Positions 35,852 to 45,012 of a DNA stretch of 64,000 nt are shown here, piece by piece; position 1 is the first letter of the stretch, and every line of letters begins with the position of its first letter. The notes under the pieces were generated by a model. It was not told where the DNA came from. It searched no databases and saw only the letters and a list, made by a program, of their open reading frames with translations. The stretch is from Tsukamurella asaccharolytica (lineage in GTDB: Bacteria > Actinomycetota > Actinomycetes > Mycobacteriales > Mycobacteriaceae): contig NZ_VIGW01000002.1 in NCBI RefSeq assembly GCF_007858435.1, forward strand, positions 124,001 through 188,000. Direction: 5' to 3'. The translations under genes and the position numbers were made by a program.

Positions 35852-36631
35852 CTAGAAGGGCTGGTCCGCCGGCTTGTTGGCGAGCACGTGCACGTAGTAG
35901 TCCCGCAGGCGCAGCTGCGACGCGGCGGCCTCGTCGATCACGACGGTGACGTGCGGGTGGAACTGGAGCACCGACGCGGGGTTGATCGCGGCGACCGGCC
36001 CCTCGACCGTGGCGGCGATCGCCTCGGCCTTCCCCTCGCCCGTGGCGAGCAGCACCAGGTGCGCGGCGTCGGAGATGGTGCCCAGGCCCTGCGTGAGCAC
36101 GTGGATCGGCACCTCGTCGATGGAGTCGAAGAAGCGGGCGTTGTCCTCGCGGGTCTGCGCAGTAAGGGTCTTGATCCGGGTGCGCGAGGCCAGCGACGAG
36201 ACGGGCTCGTTGAAGCCGATGTGGCCGTCGGTGCCGATGCCCAGCAACTGCACGTCGATGCCGCCCGCGGCCTTGATCGCGTCCTCGTAACGCTGCGCCT
36301 CGGCCGGGATGTCCGTGGCCGTCCCGTCGGGACCTTCGACCTTGGCGTCGGGAATGTCGATGTGCGAGGTGAATTCCTTGCGGATCACTTCGCGGTAGCT
36401 CTCGGGGTGGCCCTTCGGCAGCCCGATGTACTCGTCGAGGTTGAAGGACGCGCAGTCGGCGAAGCTCAGGCCCTCGTCGCGGTGGCGGCGGATGAGCTCC
36501 TGGTAGGTGGCGAGCGGGGTGGAACCGGTGGCCAGCCCCAGTACGGCGGGACCGCGCCGCACGTGCTCGGCCACGATGTCGGCGGCGGTCACGGCGACGT
36601 CGCCGGGAGTCCGGCGGATCACGATTTCCAT
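35852..36631 (-). CDS. nagB: Glucosamine-6-phosphate deaminase
   Basis: A 259-residue enzyme converting glucosamine-6-phosphate to fructose-6-phosphate and ammonia. Phosphate loop [32 protein letters not shown]; the signature [14 protein letters not shown] with catalytic Asp and His; then [11 protein letters not shown]. Length is normal. No nagA or PTS gene is adjacent, so it may serve amino-sugar recycling. Confidence 0.95.
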   Translation of the reverse strand: MEIVIRRTPGDVAVTAADIVAEHVRRGPAVLGLATGSTPLATYQELIRRHRDEGLSFADCASFNLDEYIGLPKGHPESYREVIRKEFTSHIDIPDAKVEGPDGTATDIPAEAQRYEDAIKAAGGIDVQLLGIGTDGHIGFNEPVSSLASRTRIKTLTAQTREDNARFFDSIDEVPIHVLTQGLGTISDAAHLVLLATGEGKAEAIAATVEGPVAAINPASVLQFHPHVTVVIDEAAASQLRLRDYYVHVLANKPADQPF

Positions 36632-36695
36632 GCAACCAGTCTATGCGCGGCGTGCACCGAATAGCTGCAGATCATCGGAACTGGTCATGACCAAT

Positions 36696-37196
36696 TCAGA
36701 TCGCTCGTGAGCGCCCGCGCAGGCCGCCGACGAGCAGAATCAGGCCCGCGCCACCCACCAGCAGCGCGAAGCCGAAGGCGCCGAAGATTCCGCCGAGGAG
36801 CCGCGTCATATCGGGCCGCTTCCCGAGCACGACCTCCGTATAACCCGGCGTCGGCGGGCACGTCGCCGTGACCGCACCGGAGTCGGTGTCGAAGACCCGC
36901 AGCACCATTCGATTCTCCACAGTGACACTCCCGGAGACCTCTCGCAGCGGAATCGGCGCACCGTCGGGACCGGTCAGCACGCACGACGGCGCGCCCTCCT
37001 TGGTCCGCGTCGCCGCGAGGACCGCGTATTCGGCGTCGGCCGGCAGCTCGACGGCGTGCGGCGCACCGTCGAGCGGGACGACCTGCGCGCCGAGCCGGAA
37101 CTGCGGCAGCGTGAGCAGAAGGATCAGCAGGATCGGCACCACGACCGCCGCAACGATCATTGCGGCGCCGACTCGGAGCTTCGTCGCAGGGTTCAC
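36696..37196 (-). CDS. Membrane protein of unknown function, two membrane segments
   Basis: A 166-residue protein starting at GTG (VNPATKLRVGAAMIVAAVVV), 7 nt after a TAGGGT hexamer. A first helix (about 9-30) is followed by an extracytoplasmic domain of about 85 residues. This domain is a small beta-rich unit with a Cys pair (APSCVLTGPDG, VTATCPPTPGY). A second helix (LLGGIFGAFGFALLVGGAGL) and an Arg tail follow. Similar mycobacterial proteins are annotated only as membrane proteins. The function is unknown. Confidence 0.72.
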   Translation of the reverse strand: MNPATKLRVGAAMIVAAVVVPILLILLLTLPQFRLGAQVVPLDGAPHAVELPADAEYAVLAATRTKEGAPSCVLTGPDGAPIPLREVSGSVTVENRMVLRVFDTDSGAVTATCPPTPGYTEVVLGKRPDMTRLLGGIFGAFGFALLVGGAGLILLVGGLRGRSRAI

Positions 37197-37203
37197 TCCG
37201 CCG

Positions 37204-37209
37204 ACCCTA
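37204..37209 (-). promoter_or_regulatory. -10 hexamer, probable leaderless start
   Basis: On the minus strand TAGGGT is followed by 7 nt (CGGCGGA) and the GTG at 37196. Confidence 0.5.
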
Positions 37210-37307
37210 CGGGCGGAGAGTCCCGCGTCGGGCGGTTCGCGGCGCCACATTAACGCACGTCACAGTACCCCCGGCGGTGGTGATGCCCGACGCATCCGGT
37301 TGCGTAG

Positions 37308-37324
37308 AGTTGTAACTTGCAACT
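37308..37324. promoter_or_regulatory. Inverted-repeat operator at the MFS promoter
   Basis: AGTTGTAACTTGCAACT has outer arms AGTTG/CAACT and an inner GTTGTAAC palindrome. It ends on the first base of TACGGT (37324-37329), a likely -10 that lies 8 nt before the ATG at 37338. A repressor bound here would block the polymerase. No regulator gene is adjacent. Confidence 0.5.
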
Positions 37325-37337
37325 ACGGTCTGACGGC

Positions 37338-38825
37338 ATGACAGACATGCTCCGAAAGACCCGTGCCGGGGCCCCGTCGGACGGGATCCTCATCGCCGTC
37401 CTGTGCCTCGGCGGACTCCTCGCCTCCCTCATGCAGTCGCTGGTGGTGCCGCTCGTCGGCCAGCTACCGCACCTGCTGAACACCTCCGCCGACAACGCCT
37501 CGTGGGTCATCACCTCCACGCTGCTCGCGTCGTCGGTCGCGATGCCGATCGCCGGCCGCCTCGGCGACATGTACGGCAAGCGGCTCATCCTGCTCACCAG
37601 CCTGCTGAGCCTCATCGCGGGCTCGCTGATCTGCGCGCTCTCGCACACGCTGCTGCTCACCGTGGTGGGACGCTCGTTCCAGGGCTTCGCGATGGGCCTG
37701 GTGCCCGTGGGCATCTCGCTCATGCGCGACGAGCTGCACGCGCGCAAGATCCCCGGCGCCGTCGCGCTCATGTCCGCGATGCTCGGCGTGGGCGGCGCGA
37801 TCGGTATTCCGTTCGGCGCCTACATCTCCGAGCACTTCGACTACCACACCCTGTTCTGGTTCTCGCTCGCGCTGGGCGTCATCACCCTCGGCCTGGTGTA
37901 CGTCGTGGTCCCGGAATCGACCAACCTCAACCCGGGTAGGTTCGACGTGGTCGGCACCGTCGGGCTCAGCATCGGCCTCGTCTCCGTGCTGCTCTCGATC
38001 ACCAAGGGGCAGAACTGGGGCTGGACCTCGGCGGCCACGCTCGGCTGCGCCCTGGGCGGAGCCGGCGTCCTGATCCTGTGGGGATGGTGGGAGCTGCGCA
38101 CCCGTGAATCCCTGGTGGACCTGCGGATCTCGGCGCGCCGCCCGATCCTGCTGACCAACCTCGCTTCAGTCATGGTCGGCTTCGCGATGTTCTCGCTCAT
38201 GCTGACGATGCCGCAACTGCTGCAGATCCCCGAGGCCACCGGCTACGGGCTGGGCCTGACGATGCTGAACGCCGGGCTGTGGATGGTGCCGGGCGGTCTG
38301 GTGATGATGGCTCTCTCCCCTGTTTCCGCGCTGCTCACCAAGCGGATCGGCGCGCGACTCACACTGGCGATCGGTGCCACCCTGTCGGCCGTTGGCTACT
38401 TCGCGCTGCTCGGCCTCACCGACGCGACGTGGAAGATGTCGCTCGGCTCCATGATCGTCTTCGGCGGTGTGGGCGTGGCGTACTCGGCGATGCCGGCGCT
38501 CATCATGGGCAACGTTCCCGAGACCGAGTCCGCTGCCGCGAACGGCCTCAACTCGCTCATGCGCTCCATGGGCACCGCGGTCGCCTCCGCCGTCATGGCG
38601 ACGGTGCTCACCCGCACCACCATCACCGTGGGCGCCGGGACCCCGCGCGCCGTCGAGCTGCCCGCCGAGTCCGCGTTCACCAGCTCGTTCGTCATCGCCG
38701 GGGTCGTCGCCGCGGTCGCCGCCGCGGTGGCCCTGGCCATCCCGCGCGCTCGCGCCGGAGCGAGCGGAACCGCTACTGCGGAAGATCTTCCGGAAACTCC
38801 GGAAGTAGGTGCTCGAAAGGCTTGA
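37338..38825 (+). CDS. MFS drug transporter, DHA2 (14-helix) type
   Basis: A 495-residue multidrug efflux-type protein from MTDMLRKTRAGAPSDGILIA. TM1 region LGGLLASLMQSLVVPLVGQL, WVITSTLLASSVAMPIAGRL and motif A GRLGDMYGKRLILLTS; motif C region MLGVGGAIGIPFGAYISEHF. Length fits the 14-TM EmrB/QacA group. A short repeat operator overlaps its promoter. Its 3' end overlaps the convergent YbjN gene by 53 bp. Confidence 0.9.
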   Translation: MTDMLRKTRAGAPSDGILIAVLCLGGLLASLMQSLVVPLVGQLPHLLNTSADNASWVITSTLLASSVAMPIAGRLGDMYGKRLILLTSLLSLIAGSLICALSHTLLLTVVGRSFQGFAMGLVPVGISLMRDELHARKIPGAVALMSAMLGVGGAIGIPFGAYISEHFDYHTLFWFSLALGVITLGLVYVVVPESTNLNPGRFDVVGTVGLSIGLVSVLLSITKGQNWGWTSAATLGCALGGAGVLILWGWWELRTRESLVDLRISARRPILLTNLASVMVGFAMFSLMLTMPQLLQIPEATGYGLGLTMLNAGLWMVPGGLVMMALSPVSALLTKRIGARLTLAIGATLSAVGYFALLGLTDATWKMSLGSMIVFGGVGVAYSAMPALIMGNVPETESAAANGLNSLMRSMGTAVASAVMATVLTRTTITVGAGTPRAVELPAESAFTSSFVIAGVVAAVAAAVALAIPRARAGASGTATAEDLPETPEVGARKA

Positions 38826-39288
38826 GGTTCCACAGCGGTTCGCCGCGGGAGACGCGCCAGTCGAACTCGCGGCGGATCGCGGTGGAGAAGCCCATCTCCA
38901 GCAGGGTGTTGAAGTCGCCGTCGGCGGCCTCGAGAACCTGCCCGAGGATCCGGTCCAACTCCTCCTCCGTCAGCTCGGCGAACTTACCGGTCAGGTAGAT
39001 GTCACCCGCCTTGTCAAGGGTGTACGCCACCCCGTACAGGCGCCGATTGCGCTGCAGCAGATAGCGATACACGCCCTCGAAGTTCTCGTCGACGTGCCTG
39101 CAAACGAAGGCCTCCACTCGCGCGCCGTGCGCACCCAGCGTCAGCAGGGTGGTGGTCTTGAGTTTCTTCTCGCCGGGCAGCTCGATGACGAAGTGCGCGA
39201 CGTCCTTGCCCGCCTCCTCCTTGCGCGTGAACTCGATCTCCCGCTCGGTGAGCGCATTCTCGATCTGCTCGGGGGTCATTCTGGTCAT
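38773..39288 (-). CDS. YbjN-domain protein (Rv0487-like)
   Basis: A 171-residue protein starting [20 protein letters not shown], overlapping the mshA stop (ATGA). The YbjN/type-III-chaperone-like fold is suggested by [59 protein letters not shown] and [19 protein letters not shown]. In M. tuberculosis Rv0487 follows mshA (Rv0486) in the same way. The function is unknown; a link to mycothiol synthesis is inferred from conserved linkage. Confidence 0.85.
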   Translation of the reverse strand: MTRMTPEQIENALTEREIEFTRKEEAGKDVAHFVIELPGEKKLKTTTLLTLGAHGARVEAFVCRHVDENFEGVYRYLLQRNRRLYGVAYTLDKAGDIYLTGKFAELTEEELDRILGQVLEAADGDFNTLLEMGFSTAIRREFDWRVSRGEPLWNLKPFEHLLPEFPEDLPQ

Positions 39289-40598
39289 ACCCTCGCTCCC
39301 GTCCTGCGCCGGCGCCGGCGCACTGTCCGCACTGCGACGTTCCGTGCCGCGATGGCCTTCCCGTAACTGTCGAGCAGGCCGTCGGCCGTGCGCGCCCACG
39401 AGAACCGCTGGGCGTGCGCGGCGGCACCGTCGGAAAGCCGCTGCCGCAGACCGGGATCCGCGGTGATCTCGTCGAGGACAGCGGTCCACACCTGCGGCTC
39501 GTGCCCGTCGACGAGCCGCCCCGAGACACCGTCGGCGACGGCGACCGGGAGCCCGCCGACCCGCGCGGCCACGACGGGCGTGCCGCACGCCTGCGCCTCG
39601 ACGGCGACGAGGCCGAAGGACTCGGAGTAACTGGGCACGACGACCACGTCGGAGGCGCGGTAGACCTCGGCGAGGCCCGCGGGCGGGCGCGGCGGCCCGA
39701 AAGTGACCGCGTGCTCGATGCCGAGTTCGCGAGCCAGCGCGATCAGCGCGTCGGGGCGTTCGAGGCCCGTGCCCGACGGTCCGCCGACGACCAGCACGCG
39801 GATGCGGCGCTCAGGATGCGCGTGGATCAGTGGCGCGGCGGCGCGGAGCAGCAAGTCGGGCGCCTTGTGCGGCTGGATGCGCCCGACGAAGGTGAGCACC
39901 AGCTCGTCGGGGGAGATGCCGAGCTCGGCGCGGGTCGCGGCGCCGTCGCCGGGGGTGTAGGTGCCCAGGTCGGCGCCCGGGTGGACGATGTCGATGCGGC
40001 CGGGTGGCACGCCGTGGATCCGCGTCAGCTGACCGGCCTCGACCTCGGTGTTGACGATGAGCCGGTCCGCCTCGTCGGAGACCTGTTGCTCGCCGATGAG
40101 GCGGGCCTGCGGCTCCGCGGTGTCGCCGACCGCGAGGGCGTCGTTCTTCACGGCGGCGAGAGTGTGCGCGGTGTGCACCAGCGGCACCCCCCAGCGGTCG
40201 CGGGCGAGCCAGCCGACCTGCCCCGAGAGCCAGTAGTGCGAGTGGATGAGGTCGAAATAACCGGGTTGCTCGCGCGCCTCGGCGCGCTGCACGCCCGCCG
40301 CGAAGGCGCACAACTGCGCGGGCAGGTCCGTTTTGTCCAGGCCCTCGAAGGGTCCCGCGACGATGTTGCGCACTCGGATCCCCGGCGCGGCCTCCACGAC
40401 CGGCTGATCGGCGGACGACGTGGCGCGAGTGAAGATCTCGACCTCGATGCCGCGCTTCGCGAGCTCGAGGGAGGTCTGCCAGATGTAGACGTTCATTCCG
40501 CCCGCGTCGCCCGTACCCGGCTGGGCCAGGGGCGACGTGTGCACCGATAGCACCGCGATCCGGCGCGGCACGGAGGCCGCGGACTTCCCAGTAGGCAC
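39285..40598 (-). CDS. mshA: D-inositol-3-phosphate glycosyltransferase (mycothiol synthesis)
   Basis: A 437-residue GT-B enzyme that transfers N-acetylglucosamine from UDP-GlcNAc to 1-L-inositol-3-phosphate, the first step of mycothiol synthesis. N-terminal acceptor site: [20 protein letters not shown]. Also [19 protein letters not shown]; donor domain [20 protein letters not shown] and the E-x7-E region [20 protein letters not shown]. The start and length agree with mycobacterial MshA. It is encoded upstream of YbjN with overlapping codons. Confidence 0.96.
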   Translation of the reverse strand: MPTGKSAASVPRRIAVLSVHTSPLAQPGTGDAGGMNVYIWQTSLELAKRGIEVEIFTRATSSADQPVVEAAPGIRVRNIVAGPFEGLDKTDLPAQLCAFAAGVQRAEAREQPGYFDLIHSHYWLSGQVGWLARDRWGVPLVHTAHTLAAVKNDALAVGDTAEPQARLIGEQQVSDEADRLIVNTEVEAGQLTRIHGVPPGRIDIVHPGADLGTYTPGDGAATRAELGISPDELVLTFVGRIQPHKAPDLLLRAAAPLIHAHPERRIRVLVVGGPSGTGLERPDALIALARELGIEHAVTFGPPRPPAGLAEVYRASDVVVVPSYSESFGLVAVEAQACGTPVVAARVGGLPVAVADGVSGRLVDGHEPQVWTAVLDEITADPGLRQRLSDGAAAHAQRFSWARTADGLLDSYGKAIAARNVAVRTVRRRRRRTGARV

Positions 40599-40608
40599 GT
40601 CGTCCAGC

Positions 40609-41478
40609 TTAACCCCGTCGCGAAGCGGCCAGGGCCAGGAGTTCGCGGGCGCTGCGGGCCGGGTCCACGACGAAGGGGGCGTGCCCGCCGCCGTCCCACC
40701 AGGACAGGGTCGCGTTCGGCAGGATGCGCGCGTGGTGCTCAGCGGTCGACGGCGCCACCACCTCGTCGTCGCGGCCGTGCTGCACCAGGACGGGGAAGGT
40801 CCAGGCCGCCAGGTCCGCGTCGTGGTCGACGGTGCGCCGGAACAGGCCGCCGCGCACGGCCGGGGCGGTGGCCAGGGCGATGCCGAACTGCTGCTGGGCG
40901 ACGGGGCCGAGCGCGTCCTGGTCGAAGCCGCGCGGCAGCATCCGCAGCTTCGCGAGCGCGGTGATGGCTTTGCCGGGGTGCGCGGACAGGGCGGCCGGGA
41001 GGGCCGCGTTCATGCCCTCGCCGGTGACGCCGCCGGCGAAGGGCCCGGTCTCCTGGGAGCCGCCGATGGAGGTGATGGCGCCGATGAGGCCGACGGCGCG
41101 CACACCGTCGGTGCCGTGGGTCGCAAGGTGGTCGGCGATGATCAGGCCGCCGTAGGACCAGCCCACCGGGATCACGTCGGACAGGTCCAGATCGCGACGG
41201 ATCACCGCGAGGTCGTCGGCGAACCGCTCGGTGGAATAGGGATGCTCGGAGTCCGGGACCGAGCTGCGACCGTGGCCGCGGTTGTCCACGGCCACCACGC
41301 GGTGCCCGGCGGCGGTCAGCGCACCGATGAACGGCGCACCCCACGAATCCGAGCTCGCCGACCAGCCGTGGACCAGCAGGAACGCCGGCTTCGACGGGTC
41401 GTCGCCGTTCGGCGCGTAGTCGGCGTAGAAGATCTCCGTACCGTCGTACGAGACGGCCAAGCCCACTGATCGAGTCAC
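40609..41478 (-). CDS. Alpha/beta hydrolase
   Basis: A 289-residue hydrolase starting at GTG ([20 protein letters not shown]), 7 nt after a TAGGGT hexamer. It has [33 protein letters not shown], nucleophile elbow [16 protein letters not shown], Asp in [15 protein letters not shown] and His in [13 protein letters not shown]. This is a haloperoxidase/epoxide-hydrolase-like soluble enzyme. The substrate is unknown. It ends upstream of mshA with a 10-bp gap, so it may be co-transcribed with mshA and YbjN. Confidence 0.87.
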   Translation of the reverse strand: MTRSVGLAVSYDGTEIFYADYAPNGDDPSKPAFLLVHGWSASSDSWGAPFIGALTAAGHRVVAVDNRGHGRSSVPDSEHPYSTERFADDLAVIRRDLDLSDVIPVGWSYGGLIIADHLATHGTDGVRAVGLIGAITSIGGSQETGPFAGGVTGEGMNAALPAALSAHPGKAITALAKLRMLPRGFDQDALGPVAQQQFGIALATAPAVRGGLFRRTVDHDADLAAWTFPVLVQHGRDDEVVAPSTAEHHARILPNATLSWWDGGGHAPFVVDPARSARELLALAASRRG

Positions 41479-41485
41479 GGCTCCG

Positions 41486-41491
41486 ACCCTA
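41486..41491 (-). promoter_or_regulatory. -10 hexamer for the hydrolase (and perhaps mshA), probable leaderless start
   Basis: On the minus strand TAGGGT is followed by 7 nt (CGGAGCC) and GTG, the same layout as at 37204-37209. Confidence 0.5.
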
Positions 41492-41682
41492 GCGCCCACA
41501 TCCCGCCCGAGGGACGGCCACAGCGGCGCCGCACTTCGGTCATTGTTATTCCAACGGCTCTCGGATTCTGACCGAGATGGACGCGCTGTCCGACTCGGAC
41601 AGGATTCGAGAGTGCATCGAACGGCGACCCGCCGCATTGCCGCGCGGCGGCGGAACCGGCCGTACGCCCCGCGTCCGGAATT

Positions 41683-41702
41683 AATCGGACTGCAGTCCGG
41701 TT
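41683..41702. promoter_or_regulatory. Palindromic operator upstream of pirin
   Basis: CGGACTGCAGTCCG (41686-41699) is a perfect 14-bp palindrome; with flanks AAT and GTT it extends to 20 bp with one mismatched pair. It lies just before TATTGT and 42 bp before the pirin ATG. Size and symmetry fit a TetR-family site. Confidence 0.6.
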
Positions 41703-41743
41703 GATGGTATTGTCAGCGCCACCAGCCAACCGAGGAGGACGAC

Positions 41744-42715
41744 ATGCCCGCCGTCACCGCAGACACTCTGACCCTGCCGCGGATCGCCGCGGCGGCACCG
41801 TCGGACACCCAGCGCCCGGTCCGGAGGATCACCACCGGCCCCCGCGGCTACGAGGGCGAGGGCTTCCCCGTCGTCCGCGCCTTCGCCGGGGTGCACCCCC
41901 GCGACCTCGACCCGTTCATCCACATGGACCAGATGGGCGAGGTCGAGTACGAGCCGGGCGAACCCAAGGGCACCAGCTGGCACCCGCACCGCGGCTTCGA
42001 GACCGTGACCTACATGATCGACGGCCTGTTCCAGCACCAGGACAGCCACGGAGGCGGAGGCCTCATCCAGGACGGCGCCACCCAGTGGATGACCGCCGGC
42101 TCCGGCATTCTGCACATCGAGACCCCGCCGGCCGAGTTGGTCGAATCGGGCGGCACCTTCCACGGCATCCAGCTATGGGTGAACCTGCCCGCCGCGGAGA
42201 AGTTCACGACGCCCGCCTACCAGAACCTCGAGGGCGGCCAGACCACGCTCGTGACCACCCCGGACGGCGGCGCGCTGCTCCGCATCGTCGCAGGGGAGGT
42301 CGACGGTCACGCCGGCCCCGGATCCACCCGCACGCCGATCAACTTCGTACACGCGACCATCGCGCCCGGCGCCGAGGCCTCAGTGCCCTGGAACCGCGAC
42401 TTCAACGCACTCGTGTACGTCCTCAGCGGCAAGGGCTCCGTCGGGCCCGCGGGGCACCCGATCCACCAGGGGCAGCTCGCGCAGCTCGGCCCCGGCGACC
42501 GGATCACCGTGGCCGCCGACGAGTCGCAGGACTCGCGCCGGCCCGCGATGGAGGTGCTGATCCTCGGCGGCCGACCGATCCGTGAGACCGTCGCGCAGTA
42601 CGGCCCGTTCGTCATGAACACCAAGGCCGAGCTGATCCAGGCGCTCGAGGACTACAACGCCGGCGCGTTCGGTGTGATCCCGCCCGACGCCCTCATGCCG
42701 CACGTCGTGCGCTGA
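41744..42715 (+). CDS. Pirin-family protein (bicupin)
   Basis: A 323-residue pirin with GAGGAGG upstream of the ATG. N-terminal cupin metal ligands: DPFIHMDQMGEVEYEPG, then GTSWHPHRGFETVTYMIDG (His-x-His) and the distal ligand region ILHIETPPAEL. PFVMNTKAELIQALEDY near the end is a typical pirin C-terminal block. Bacterial pirins include quercetinases and redox-linked regulators. The role here is not known. A palindromic operator precedes it. Confidence 0.92.
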   Translation: MPAVTADTLTLPRIAAAAPSDTQRPVRRITTGPRGYEGEGFPVVRAFAGVHPRDLDPFIHMDQMGEVEYEPGEPKGTSWHPHRGFETVTYMIDGLFQHQDSHGGGGLIQDGATQWMTAGSGILHIETPPAELVESGGTFHGIQLWVNLPAAEKFTTPAYQNLEGGQTTLVTTPDGGALLRIVAGEVDGHAGPGSTRTPINFVHATIAPGAEASVPWNRDFNALVYVLSGKGSVGPAGHPIHQGQLAQLGPGDRITVAADESQDSRRPAMEVLILGGRPIRETVAQYGPFVMNTKAELIQALEDYNAGAFGVIPPDALMPHVVR

Positions 42716-42834
42716 TCGAGAATTCGGCGATCTGCGGGCGTCACCGCCCGGCGCGGGCGCGCAGCAGGGTCAGGTAGGGCCCGCCGCCGGGTCATACTTG
42801 GCTCATTTACTCAACTAGTTCACTAGGAGATGCC

Positions 42835-43245
42835 ATGCGTGAGTTCCGTGCCGCCGTCGAGGCCCGCGACGACGCGGCCTTCGACGGCCTGCTCGCCGAC
42901 GACGTGACCTTCACCAGCCCCGTCGCCTTCAAGCCCTACGAGGGCCGGCACATCACCGCGGCGATCCTGCGCGGCGTGCTGCGCGTCTTCGAGGACTTCC
43001 GCTACGTCCGCGAGATCAACGACGGCGACGACCACGCGCTCGTCTTCGAAGCGGTCGTCGACGGGAAGACGATCACCGGCTGCGACTTCATCCACGTCAA
43101 CGCCGAGGGCAAGATCGACGACTTCATGGTGATGGTCCGCCCACTCTCCGCCGCGCAGGCACTCGCCGCTGCGATGGGCGCGCGGTTCGCCGCCATCGCC
43201 GAGGAGGCCGCGGCGACCGCGCAGGCCGAGGCCGCCGGGGCCTGA
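42835..43245 (+). CDS. NTF2/SnoaL-like fold protein
   Basis: A 136-residue small protein: REFRAAVEARDDAAFDGLLA, DDVTFTSPVAFKPYEGRHIT, EDFRYVREINDGDDHALVF and GKTITGCDFIHVNAEGKIDD, the alternating pattern of the NTF2-like (SnoaL-2) cone fold. The last 30 residues are Ala-rich. It has AGGAG upstream. The upstream region holds the 8-bp palindrome AACTAGTT. The function is unknown; such proteins are isomerases, hydratases or ligand binders. Confidence 0.85.
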   Translation: MREFRAAVEARDDAAFDGLLADDVTFTSPVAFKPYEGRHITAAILRGVLRVFEDFRYVREINDGDDHALVFEAVVDGKTITGCDFIHVNAEGKIDDFMVMVRPLSAAQALAAAMGARFAAIAEEAAATAQAEAAGA

Positions 43246-43310
43246 GACTGATGCGCCGATACATGCGCATTCACCTATTCGACATCCGCAGGACCTCGCC
43301 GCTACTCTAA

Positions 43311-43335
43311 ATGACAACGATTCCCATTGCTGTCA
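43311..43335. promoter_or_regulatory. Zur-like zinc repressor site
   Basis: The 25-bp imperfect palindrome starts ATGACAACGATTCCCATT and ends GCTGTCA, with outer TGACA/TGTCA arms. Its centre resembles Fur/Zur boxes (AACGATT-CATT). It lies 13 bp before the GTG of the zinc-binding protein, overlapping the expected transcription start, which fits zinc repression. Confidence 0.7.
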
Positions 43336-43348
43336 GAGGAGCTCCGTC

Positions 43349-44245
43349 GTGCGCAACCGCCTTCGTCTCGCCCGGGCCGCCGGCGCCGTCGCCGTCGCCG
43401 CCCTCGCGCTCACCGCGTGCGGGACGGCCTCGTCGGGGTCCGGCGACGGCAAGCCCGCGGTCGTGGCGTCGACCGACGTTTACGGCGCGATCGCGCAGGC
43501 CGTCGCAGGCAGCGATGCCACGGTGACCTCGCTGTTCGCCAACCCGACGGGCGACCCGCACGAGTTCGAGCCCTCCGCACAGGACACCCTCAAGGTCAAG
43601 AAGGCCGCGGTGCTCGTCTACAACGGCGGCCACTACGACGCCTACATGGAGCAGGCCGCCGAGGGCACCTCCGCGGCCAAGGTCGACGCCGTCTCACTGC
43701 AGTCACCGAAGGCGGAGAACGAGCACGTCTTCTACGACCTGCCCACCGTGCAGAAGGTCGCCGCCGCCGTGGCCAAGGCGCTCGCCGAGAAGGACGCCGC
43801 TCACCGCGAGGGATACGAGAGTCGCGCCACCGCTTTCGCCACCAAGCTCGACACCGTCATCGGGCAGGCCCGGGCGATCGGCCAGGCCAACCCGGGCGCG
43901 AAGGTCGCCGCGACCGAGCCCGTCGCCGGGTACCTGCTGACCCTCGCGGGCCTCACCGACGTCGCGCCGGCCCGCTACACGGCCGCCATCGAGTCGGGCA
44001 CCGACCCGGCGCCCGCCGACATCGCCGCCGCGAACGCGCTGGTCAGCGAAAAGCAGGTGCGGGCCGTGGTGCTCAACGCGCAGACCGAGAGCCCCGTGAC
44101 CTCCGCCCTGGCGAAGACCGCGGAGACCGCCGGCGTGCCCGTCGTCCGGGTCACCGAGTCGCTGCCCGCGGGCGTCGACGACTACATCGCCTGGCAGGGC
44201 GGCAACGTCAAGGCGCTCTCCGACGCGCTCGCGCCGCGCCCGTGA
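43349..44245 (+). CDS. znuA: Zinc ABC transporter, substrate-binding lipoprotein
   Basis: A 298-residue cluster-9 (ZnuA/AztC-like) binding protein starting with GTG. The signal peptide ends in lipobox ALTAC. Metal-binding histidines are expected in NPTGDPHEFEPSAQD, YNGGHYDAYM and AENEHVFYDLP; the family's last acidic ligand would lie in VRVTESLP. It lacks the His-rich loop of E. coli ZnuA, as many actinobacterial members do. It is first in a three-gene transporter unit behind a Zur-like site. Manganese is an alternative substrate, but the site argues for zinc. Confidence 0.9.
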   Translation: MRNRLRLARAAGAVAVAALALTACGTASSGSGDGKPAVVASTDVYGAIAQAVAGSDATVTSLFANPTGDPHEFEPSAQDTLKVKKAAVLVYNGGHYDAYMEQAAEGTSAAKVDAVSLQSPKAENEHVFYDLPTVQKVAAAVAKALAEKDAAHREGYESRATAFATKLDTVIGQARAIGQANPGAKVAATEPVAGYLLTLAGLTDVAPARYTAAIESGTDPAPADIAAANALVSEKQVRAVVLNAQTESPVTSALAKTAETAGVPVVRVTESLPAGVDDYIAWQGGNVKALSDALAPRP

Positions 44246-45012
44246 CCCCGCACGACGCACCGTCGGACAGCGCCCCCGTCATCCGCTTGCACGACGCGGC
44301 CCTGCGTTACACCGACCGCACCCTCTGGGACGGCCTGGACCTCGACATCATGCCCGGCGAGTTCGTCGCCGTGCTCGGCCCGAACGGCGCCGGCAAGACC
44401 TCGCTCCTGCGCATCCTGCTGGGCCAGAGCCGTCTGTCCGCCGGCACCGTCGAGGTCAACGGGCGCATCGGCTACATCCCGCAGCAGCGCGCGCTCGACG
44501 GCGCGGTGCCCCTGCGCGGGCGCGACCTCGTGGGCCTGGGCTTCGACGGCGCATCCTGGGGACTCGGCGTCCGCAACCGCGCGGCCCGACGCTCCGCCGT
44601 GGATGCCGCGCTGCGGCAGGTGGACGCCGAGGCCTTCGCCGACGCCCCCGTCGGCTCCCTCTCCGGCGGCGAGCAGCAGCGGCTGCGGGTAGCGCAGGCC
44701 CTGGCCTCGGACCCGACGATCCTCCTGTGCGATGAGCCGCTGCTCTCGCTCGACCCGGGCCACCAGCAGCTGGCCGTCTCGCTCATCGAGCGCCGCCGCC
44801 GCGAGCACGGCACCGCCGTACTCTTCGTCACGCACGAGATCAATCCGGTGCTCCCCTACTGCGACCGCGTCCTGTACCTGGTGGACGGGCGGTTCGAGGT
44901 GGGGCCGACCGCCGAGGTGATGACCTCGGAGCGGCTGAGCCGGCTGTACCGCACCCCCGTCGACGTGCTGCACGTGCGCGACCGGTTGGTCGTGGTGGGA
45001 GGGGACCACTGA
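44242..45012 (+). CDS. znuC: Zinc ABC transporter, ATPase
   Basis: A 256-residue ABC ATPase. It begins with GTG inside the stop of znuA (GTGA). Walker A AVLGPNGAGKTSLLRIL, Q-loop GYIPQQRALD, signature VGSLSGGEQQRLRVAQALAS, Walker B ILLCDEPLLSLDP and H-loop LFVTHEINPVLPYC. Overlapping codons on both sides show strict translational coupling with binding protein and permease. Confidence 0.92.
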   Translation: MTPHDAPSDSAPVIRLHDAALRYTDRTLWDGLDLDIMPGEFVAVLGPNGAGKTSLLRILLGQSRLSAGTVEVNGRIGYIPQQRALDGAVPLRGRDLVGLGFDGASWGLGVRNRAARRSAVDAALRQVDAEAFADAPVGSLSGGEQQRLRVAQALASDPTILLCDEPLLSLDPGHQQLAVSLIERRRREHGTAVLFVTHEINPVLPYCDRVLYLVDGRFEVGPTAEVMTSERLSRLYRTPVDVLHVRDRLVVVGGDH

